6,921 nucleotides of DNA. Source: an uncultured Lachnospiraceae bacterium (GTDB lineage: Bacteria > Bacillota_A > Clostridia > Lachnospirales > Lachnospiraceae). Positions 1-4,324 of the stretch are shown piece by piece (within the stretch, counting starts at the first letter, position 1; each line of letters starts with the position of its first letter). Location of the stretch: assembly GCA_949957035.1 (NCBI GenBank), contig CATLIP010000133.1, positions 1-6,921 on the forward strand. The letters are read 5' to 3'. The notes under the pieces were generated by a model that ran no database searches, had not been told where the DNA came from, and saw only the letters and a list, made by a program, of their open reading frames with translations. The translations under genes were made by a program, and so were the position numbers.

Positions 1-438
1 GAGTGTATGCGCGGCCGGGACGGGCATGTGGCGGTCGGTAACGGCTTTCAGGATGTATCGGAAAAAGAAGAGAATGTAAGGCTTCAGGAGAGGGTGCTTT
101 CTCTTGCCGGGAAGATGAAGGATCGGGGCAATGTCTGGCTGGTTGAAAATTATTACTATGAGCTTGCTGTGGACTGTATGAGCGAGCAGATGGAGCTTGC
201 GCCCTTTTATCCGGAGGAGCTTGAGAAGATTGGGAGAGAACTCTATGAGACTCTTTACTGGTATCTGCGGATGAAACGTAATGTGGCTTCTACCGCAGCG
301 AAGATGAAGCTGCACCGTAATACGCTGCTGCCGCGGATTGCAAGGCTGAATGAGATGATAGAGGTGGACGAGATGGAAGGGGCGGATTGTGAGAGGATTC
401 TGCTTGTGATGGAGGTTGAACGGAGAAAGAAGGCATAA
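1..438 (+). CDS. PucR/CdaR-type transcriptional regulator, C-terminal fragment
   Basis: The frame is open at the left edge (codons begin at base 1), so this is the last 145 codons of a longer protein; the ATG at 7 is internal and has no visible ribosome binding site. The C-terminal third matches the PucR-type helix-turn-helix. It has the 'ELYETLYWYLRMKRNVASTA' stretch (codons 80-99), then AAKMKLHRNTLLPRIARLNE (codons 99-118) with the hallmark HRNT at codons 105-108. In this family the domain binds DNA and usually ends the protein, as here. The missing N-terminal part normally carries a sensory or GGDEF-like domain, so the ligand cannot be told. Known members control purine, sugar-diacid or amino-acid catabolism. 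A target among the downstream genes, such as the fructokinase, is possible but unsupported. The family call is fairly sure; the function is not. Confidence 0.85.
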   Translation, partial: ECMRGRDGHVAVGNGFQDVSEKEENVRLQERVLSLAGKMKDRGNVWLVENYYYELAVDCMSEQMELAPFYPEELEKIGRELYETLYWYLRMKRNVASTAAKMKLHRNTLLPRIARLNEMIEVDEMEGADCERILLVMEVERRKKA

Positions 439-444
439 AATAGC

Positions 445-473
445 TTGCAAAAAATGGATAAGACTATTATAAT
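445..473 (+). promoter_or_regulatory. Strong sigma-A-like promoter for the RNA/DUF3800 block
   Basis: A TTGCAA -35 box (445-450) and a perfect TATAAT -10 box (468-473) are separated by the ideal 17 nt. Transcription should start near 479-482. The promoter sits 7 bases after the regulator's stop codon. No gene starts for about 120 bases downstream, and an intrinsic terminator comes first, so its main product would be a short non-coding RNA. Confidence 0.8.
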
Positions 474-489
474 TGTAAATAGATAAAAA

Positions 490-503
490 CAGTGATATCA
501 CTG
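490..503. repeat. Perfect 14-bp palindrome CAGTGATATCACTG
   Basis: The 14 bases equal their own reverse complement. They lie about 10 bases after the predicted transcription start, which is a classic place for a repressor operator. In RNA the same bases make a 5-bp stem with an AUAU loop. The sequence does not show which reading, or both, is functional. Confidence 0.6.
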
Positions 504-538
504 ACAGGGCTGGTCGAAAGACCCTGGTCCACCGAAAC

Positions 539-563
539 GGCGGGGAATTTCCTCGCCATTTTT
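539..563 (+). terminator. Intrinsic terminator between the RNA and the DUF3800 gene
   Basis: An 8-bp stem pairs GGCGGGGA (539-546) with TCCTCGCC (550-557), with one G-T pair and a 3-base loop ATT. It is followed by ATTTTTG, giving a T-tract at 559-563. It lies before the DUF3800 start at 600, so the gene depends on read-through or an unseen promoter. A short competing stem, CCG-AAA-CGG at 532-540, shares bases 539-540 with the terminator stem. Confidence 0.75.
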
Positions 564-599
564 GTTACAAAGAAAGATTTGTATTTAAAGAGAATGATC

Positions 600-1281
600 A
601 TGAAAGAAAAGTTATTAAGTGTTTTTATTGATGAATCTGGTGATTTTGGCCCATATGATTCTCATGCCCCCCTTCTACATAGTTTCCATGGTCTTACATA
701 ATCAGAAAGTTGATATTACAAAGAATATCTGTGATCTTGAAGGGCATCTGAGGAATCTCGGATATAAGCAGCATGCTGTCCATACGGGGCCCTTAATCCG
801 ACGGGAATCTGTGTATAGGAATGATTATATGGAGGAGCGTAAAAGACTCTTTCATGCACTGTTTCATTTCACAAGAAGATTGAATATCAGGTATGTCTGT
901 GTGAAGATTAGAAAGGATGAATGTCAGGATATAGTCTCTTTAACTTCCAAAGTGTCCAAGGCGATTGTAGATGTATTCAGAATACATCAAGATTTTTGGA
1001 GACAATTTGACCATATTATTGTTTACTATGATAATGGACAGGTTGAACTGACAAAGATCTTGACTTCTGTTTTTCATACGCTCTATGTTCAAGTAGAGTT
1101 TCGGAAAGTAAAACCCATGAATTATAAACTTTTTCAAGTTGCTGATTTACTATGTACAATGGAACTCCTAAGAGAAAAGGCAGATGCTAATATATTTTCC
1201 CGATCAGAGCAAGAATTTTTTGGCTCTGTCCGTAATTTTAAGAAAAATTATCTCAAACTACTTCTGAAAAAGCATTTATAA
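600..1281 (+). pseudogene. DUF3800 domain protein, frame broken by one base
   Basis: Two overlapping frames together give one DUF3800 protein of 226 residues. The first frame starts at the ATG at 600 (an ATG at 594 is also possible), 7 nt after a weak AAAGAGA site. It encodes the typical N-terminus LLSVFIDESGDFG with D11, E12 and S13, then SHAP, and stops at 702. The second frame continues with FYIVSMVLHNQ from 673. Removing one C from the run of six C's at 667-672 joins them exactly. The rest keeps the family landmarks: YYDNGQ (142-147 in the joined protein) and QVADLLC (179-185). The family's biochemical role is not established; an RNase H-like nuclease fold is a hypothesis based on the conserved acidic residues. 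The gene is AT-rich compared with its neighbours, which suggests transfer. The break could be decay, phase variation, +1 recoding on CCC-C, or an assembly error. An internal restart (ATG at 619) would lose the DES motif. Confidence 0.82.
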
Positions 1282-1293
1282 AAATTGTCCCCC

Positions 1294-1322
1294 TTTTAAA
1301 ATTCTCCGTCATATGTTAAAAT
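1294..1322 (+). promoter_or_regulatory. Probable promoter of the fructokinase operon
   Basis: An extended -10 element TGTTAAAAT (1314-1322) has a weak TTTTAA -35 box (1294-1299) at 17-nt spacing. Transcription would start near 1329, leaving a leader of about 30 nt. The TG extension can compensate for the poor -35 box. No operator is evident. Confidence 0.5.
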
Positions 1323-1345
1323 ATTTACAAACTTGAAATGGAAAG

Positions 1346-1351
1346 AAGGAG
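1346..1351 (+). promoter_or_regulatory. Ribosome binding site deciding the fructokinase start
   Basis: AAGGAG lies 8 nt before the ATG at 1360. It lies inside any reading from the earlier in-frame start at 1333, and no comparable site precedes 1333. The start at 1360 is therefore preferred. Confidence 0.8.
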
Positions 1352-1359
1352 ACTGGTGT

Positions 1360-2319
1360 ATGGACAAATTATATGATGTAACGGCATTAGGCGAGATGTT
1401 AATTGATTTTACGATGAATGGAAAGAGCGATCAGGGGAATAATCTATTTGAGGCATGTCCCGGCGGCGCGCCGTGCAATGTGCTTGCAATGTTGAATAAA
1501 CTTGGAAGAAAGACGGCATTTATCGGGAAAGTGGGCGAGGATCAGTTTGGCCGCCTGCTGAAGGGTACGATTGAGGAGCTTGGAATTGAGACAAAGGGAT
1601 TGATACTGGATCCGGAGATTCCTACGACGCTTGCATTCGTACATACTTTTCCGGACGGCGACCGGGAGTTTTCTTTCTACCGTAAGCCCGGAGCGGATAT
1701 GATGTTGACGGAGGATGAGGTGGATTTTGAGTTAATCCGCCAGTCTAAGGTCTTTCATTTCGGCACGCTTTCTATGACGGACGAACCTGTAAAGGCGGCG
1801 ACGAAGAAGGCTTTGGAAGCTGCGAAGGAAGCCGGATGTTTGATTACATTTGACCCGAATTTACGTCCGCCGCTCTGGCGTTCCTTAGATGAGGCGAAGG
1901 AGCAGATGGAGTTTGGTTTTCAGTATTGTGATGTGCTCAAGATTTCGGATAATGAGATTCAGTTTATCTCTGGCAAGGAAGATTATGATGAAGGAATCCG
2001 TTTTCTTCAGGAGAAGTATCAGATTCCGTTGATTTTCCTGACCATGGGGAAGGATGGCAGCAGGGCGTATTATAAGGATTTGCGCGTGGAGCGCAAAGGA
2101 TTTACCGTGAAGGCGATTGAGACGACCGGGGCGGGGGATACTTTCTGCGGATGCGCGATTAACGGGGTGTTGACACACGGGCTTGAGAACCTGACCGAAG
2201 AGCTCCTGGGGGATATCCTGACTTATGCCAATGGTGGTGCGGCGTTGATTACCATGAAGAAGGGTGCAATCCGTTCCATGCCGGAGCCGGAAGAGATTAC
2301 AAAACTTCTGGAAGCCTGA
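1360..2319 (+). CDS. Fructokinase-like PfkB family sugar kinase
   Basis: This 319-residue protein belongs to the PfkB/ribokinase family and most resembles bacterial fructokinases, which phosphorylate fructose to fructose-6-phosphate with ATP in the cytoplasm. The length is normal for the family. It begins MDKLYDVTALGEMLIDF and has the N-terminal glycine motif PGGAPCNVLAMLNKLG (residues 34-49) and the GDREFSFYRKPGADMML sugar-side region. The C-terminal signature ETTGAGDTF (254-262) carries the catalytic base D260 and the GAGD anion hole. The start follows the AAGGAG site. It appears to be transcribed with the 77-residue gene 40 bases downstream. Members of this family shift sugar specificity easily, so the family is certain but fructose as substrate is only likely. 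No transporter or glycosidase gene lies beside it to confirm the sugar. Confidence 0.9.
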   Translation: MDKLYDVTALGEMLIDFTMNGKSDQGNNLFEACPGGAPCNVLAMLNKLGRKTAFIGKVGEDQFGRLLKGTIEELGIETKGLILDPEIPTTLAFVHTFPDGDREFSFYRKPGADMMLTEDEVDFELIRQSKVFHFGTLSMTDEPVKAATKKALEAAKEAGCLITFDPNLRPPLWRSLDEAKEQMEFGFQYCDVLKISDNEIQFISGKEDYDEGIRFLQEKYQIPLIFLTMGKDGSRAYYKDLRVERKGFTVKAIETTGAGDTFCGCAINGVLTHGLENLTEELLGDILTYANGGAALITMKKGAIRSMPEPEEITKLLEA

Positions 2320-2336
2320 CAATCGGAAGCAGACTG

Positions 2337-2388
2337 TTTAAGATGGAGCGTGGAAGATTATGAGGGTAGACCGTTTTAAGATGGAGCG
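2337..2388. repeat. Short direct repeat, 14 bp, offset 38
   Basis: TTTAAGATGGAGCG occurs at 2337-2350 and again at 2375-2388. The likeness continues as (T)GGAAG after both copies. The first copy is in the leader of the small gene; the second encodes its residues FKMER. It looks like a local tandem duplication around the start region. Confidence 0.7.
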
Positions 2389-2593
2389 GGAAGGGCTTGT
2401 CAAGGAAGGGCAGGAGGTTGAAATCAGTGAGAGGAGCGCCGTGACGGGGCAGTATACCTATCTGGTGGAGCCGTCCATTGCCATGTCCGGAATTTACAGG
2501 ACAAGCGAGCGGTTGCACGCCCGCAAAGGTATCATTCAGAAGATTGAGAAGACGGACAAGGGGTTCTATCTGTTGGTCGAGACAGAAGGGTAA
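2360..2593 (+). CDS. Small conserved-looking protein of unknown function
   Basis: A 77-residue soluble protein that I do not recognise. It has no signal peptide, membrane segment or cysteine. The sequence alternates charged and hydrophobic residues (VEISERSAVTGQYTYLVEP, then KGIIQKIEKTDKGFYLLVE), suggesting a small beta-rich fold. It lies 40 bases after the sugar kinase and ends inside the terminator hairpin, so it is probably the last gene of that transcript. The frame opens after a stop at 2339-2341. The start at 2360 has GGAG 11 nt and GGAAG 3 nt upstream, neither ideal. The second in-frame ATG at 2381 (residue 8) has no good site but lies in the second copy of the direct repeat. The lack of a competing gene and the codon use like that of its neighbours support a real gene. 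Confidence 0.6.
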   Translation: MRVDRFKMEREGLVKEGQEVEISERSAVTGQYTYLVEPSIAMSGIYRTSERLHARKGIIQKIEKTDKGFYLLVETEG

Positions 2594-2610
2594 TACGCCT
2601 CTGTCTCTTT
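2579..2610 (+). terminator. Terminator hairpin of the kinase operon
   Basis: GAGACAGA (2579-2586) is a perfect inverted repeat of TCTGTCTC (2600-2607). Two further G-C pairs can form inside across a single-base bulge. The hairpin overlaps the stop codon at 2591-2593. The T-tract after it is only TTT, so termination may be incomplete. Confidence 0.55.
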
Positions 2611-2633
2611 GGCCTTTCCAAAAAAGTCGTCCG

Positions 2634-2662
2634 TTGACATCATAGGAAAAAGCACATATAAT
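2634..2662 (+). promoter_or_regulatory. Perfect-consensus sigma-A promoter
   Basis: TTGACA (2634-2639) and TATAAT (2657-2662) are separated by exactly 17 nt. Both hexamers match the consensus fully. Transcription would start near 2669, about 36 nt before the next gene's ATG. Confidence 0.9.
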
Positions 2663-2704
2663 AAAAAGCAGGAAATGATATAGAAAGAGTGGGGACAAAG
2701 ACAG

Positions 2705-3163
2705 ATGATTGCGAAGAATGATGAAGTGAAGAGAAGTAAAATATGGAGAATCGTTACCGCGGTTTCGACAGTCGTAATCATTGTGGGAGTCGCTCTGCTG
2801 CTTATGAAGTTATTTACGACGAATCCATTGGAAGGTGACTGGGCGGATGAAGACGGAAGTTTTAATATGTCTATTTTGAAGAATGGTTCTATGGTAATTA
2901 CGATTCCGGAGGCAGAAGAAACCTTAAGTGTGGATGTGGATATGAAGTATACGCTGAATAAGGATGAGAAGACCATTACCATCACGCCGGATGAGGCGGG
3001 ATTTCAGAAGCTGGCTGACAAGACAGGCGGACAGTATACGGAGGAAGAGATCCGGCAGGCGTTATCGACGGTAATTACCACTTTTGATTACAGTGTGGAT
3101 CAGGAGCAGCTTACCTTGACGGAACGGGAGTACGGCGAACAGTTAGTATTGATAAAAGAGTGA
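2705..3163 (+). CDS. Membrane-anchored protein with exported C-terminal domain
   Basis: A 152-residue protein of unknown function. Residues 1-14 are rich in lysine and arginine. Residues 15-37 form one hydrophobic segment (VTAVSTVVIIVGVALLLMK), and no signal-peptidase or lipobox cysteine site is seen. It should therefore sit in the membrane with its N-terminus inside and about 115 acidic residues outside. The outer part begins LEGDWADEDGSFNMSILKNG and has several beta-like stretches (MVITIP, KTITITP, LTLTERE). This pattern recalls small lipocalin-like or glycine-tryptophan-start domains in Clostridia surface proteins; that likeness is only an impression. The start follows GTGGGGA by about 9 nt. 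It is a single-gene unit, between a perfect-consensus promoter and a strong terminator, so it may be highly expressed. Confidence 0.75.
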   Translation: MIAKNDEVKRSKIWRIVTAVSTVVIIVGVALLLMKLFTTNPLEGDWADEDGSFNMSILKNGSMVITIPEAEETLSVDVDMKYTLNKDEKTITITPDEAGFQKLADKTGGQYTEEEIRQALSTVITTFDYSVDQEQLTLTEREYGEQLVLIKE

Positions 3164-3168
3164 TAAGG

Positions 3169-3211
3169 ATACCCCTCTATCGGGCTTAGATATGCGGTAG
3201 AGGGGTATTTC
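3169..3211 (+). terminator. Strong intrinsic terminator
   Basis: An 11-bp perfect stem pairs ATACCCCTCTA (3169-3179) with TAGAGGGGTAT (3198-3208). It extends to 14 bp with T-G, C-G and G-C pairs and leaves a 12-base loop. TTTCATT follows. It begins 5 bases after the stop of the membrane protein gene and isolates ispG from it. Confidence 0.85.
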
Positions 3212-3250
3212 ATTACAATTCATAAACTATGGTTTAGGCAGGAAAAATAG

Positions 3251-3257
3251 AAAGGGG
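3251..3257 (+). promoter_or_regulatory. Ribosome binding site of ispG
   Basis: AAAGGGG lies 11 nt before the ATG at 3269, slightly far but the only good site. No convincing promoter is seen in the 57 bases between the terminator and this start, although ispG must have one there or depend on read-through. Confidence 0.6.
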
Positions 3258-3268
3258 TAAGAAGCGGT

Positions 3269-4324
3269 ATGTACAGAGATGAGACAAGAAAGGTTCAGAT
3301 TGGAGATGTTACAATCGGGGGAGGAAGCCCTATTGCCATCCAGTCTATGACAAACACGAAGACAGAGGATGTGTCAGGGACGGTAGCGCAGGTTTTGGCT
3401 CTTGAGAAGGCTGGCTGTGAGATTATCCGCTGTGCCGTACCAACCATGGAGGCAGCTCAGGCCATTGGTCAGATTAAAGAGAACATCCATATCCCATTGG
3501 TGGCGGACATCCATTTTGATTATCGGCTTGCCATTGCCGCCATTGAGAACGGTGCGGACAAGATTCGGATTAATCCCGGCAATATCGGGGACGCAGGAAG
3601 GGTACAGGCTGTGGTAGATGCGGCAAAGGAGTATCAGGTCCCCATCAGGGTAGGGGTCAACAGCGGGTCTTTAGAGAAGCCTTTGTTGGAACGGTACGGA
3701 GGCGTGACTGCCGAAGGATTAGTGGAGAGCGCCATGGACAAGGTACATATGATTGAGAAGATGGGGTACGGCAATCTGGTGGTAAGTATTAAGTCCTCGG
3801 ATGTGATGATGTGTGTGAAGGCCCATGAGCTGATTGCCAGAGAATGCCCTTATCCCCTGCATGTAGGCATTACGGAGGCGGGAACCCTTCTTGCGGGAAA
3901 TATTAAGTCCTCTATCGGGTTAGGGCTGATTCTCAACCAGGGCATCGGCGATACCATCCGTGTGTCATTGACAGGCGATCCTGTGGAGGAGATTCGGTCT
4001 GCGAAACTGATACTCAAGACACTGGGATTGCGCAAGGGAGGTATTGAGGTGGTTTCCTGCCCAACCTGCGGCAGGACGAAGATTGACTTAATCGGGCTTG
4101 CGAACCGGGTGGAGCAGATGGTGGAGGATATCCCGCTGAATATCAAGGTGGCTGTCATGGGATGCGTGGTCAATGGGCCAGGCGAGGCGAAGGAGGCAGA
4201 CATAGGGATTGCAGGCGGCATCGGCGAAGGGCTGTTGATTAAGAAGGGCGAGGTTGTAAAGAAGGTAAAGGAAGACCAGCTATTAGAGACATTGAGACAG
4301 GAGTTGTTGAACTGGAATGAGTAA
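3269..4324 (+). CDS. ispG: 4-hydroxy-3-methylbut-2-enyl diphosphate synthase (IspG/GcpE)
   Basis: IspG converts 2-C-methyl-D-erythritol 2,4-cyclodiphosphate to HMBPP, the next-to-last step of the MEP isoprenoid pathway, using a [4Fe-4S] cluster and reduced ferredoxin or flavodoxin. The 351 residues match the usual length of clostridial enzymes. The N-terminal TIM-barrel part starts at the typical RDETRKVQIGDVTIGGGSPI and includes IQSMTNTKTEDV, PLVADIHFDYRLA and KIRINPGNIG. The C-terminal cluster domain has C264 and C267 (CPTCGRTKIDL) and C299 (MGCVVNGPGEA), plus E306, the position of the glutamate that acts as fourth cluster ligand in studied enzymes. All key residues are present. It overlaps polC by 8 nt, so the two are co-transcribed. 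In many Clostridia dxr and rseP come just before ispG; here a terminator and an unrelated gene do. Confidence 0.97.
   Translation: MYRDETRKVQIGDVTIGGGSPIAIQSMTNTKTEDVSGTVAQVLALEKAGCEIIRCAVPTMEAAQAIGQIKENIHIPLVADIHFDYRLAIAAIENGADKIRINPGNIGDAGRVQAVVDAAKEYQVPIRVGVNSGSLEKPLLERYGGVTAEGLVESAMDKVHMIEKMGYGNLVVSIKSSDVMMCVKAHELIARECPYPLHVGITEAGTLLAGNIKSSIGLGLILNQGIGDTIRVSLTGDPVEEIRSAKLILKTLGLRKGGIEVVSCPTCGRTKIDLIGLANRVEQMVEDIPLNIKVAVMGCVVNGPGEAKEADIGIAGGIGEGLLIKKGEVVKKVKEDQLLETLRQELLNWNE

Larger units (their letters stand above)
480..563 (+). ncRNA. Candidate structured RNA upstream of DUF3800 gene
   Basis: The segment between a strong promoter and an intrinsic terminator would give a transcript of about 85 nt. 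Three helices can be drawn by hand. The first is CAGUG-AUAU-CACUG (490-503). The second is a longer hairpin pairing 507-511 with 526-530 (two G-U pairs) and 512-515 with 520-523, with C524-U525 bulged; it is capped by GAAA (516-519), a GNRA tetraloop closed by C-G. The third is the terminator stem (539-557). No credible start codon or coding pattern lies inside it. Conserved RNAs called 'DUF3800' motifs have been reported near DUF3800 genes (recalled from comparative RNA-motif work by Weinberg and colleagues). I cannot assign a numbered motif class without covariance models. Other readings are a leader or attenuator for the downstream gene, or an RNA antitoxin-like partner. The structure and boundaries are inferred. 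Confidence 0.6.

Noticed and set aside
480..563. Classical type III toxin-antitoxin antitoxin repeats or a CRISPR-like array
   Set aside because: There are no tandem repeats of any unit in this interval, only single hairpins.
566..583. Inverted repeat TACAAA / TTTGTA with a 6-base loop before the DUF3800 gene
   Set aside because: It is AT-only apart from one pair, does not cover the ribosome binding site, and is expected by chance in such AT-rich sequence.
492..599. GTG-started reading upstream of, and in frame with, the DUF3800 start
   Set aside because: It would translate through the palindrome, the GNRA hairpin and the terminator, has no ribosome binding site, and its peptide does not resemble the DUF3800 N-terminus, which begins properly at 600.
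619..1281. Independent protein starting at the ATG at 619
   Set aside because: The first 18 residues are a frame-shifted reading of the DUF3800 N-terminus and there is no ribosome binding site. The family sequence resumes only at 673.
1282..1300. Terminator after the DUF3800 gene
   Set aside because: The sequence is rich in A, C and T runs but no stem of useful length can be drawn.
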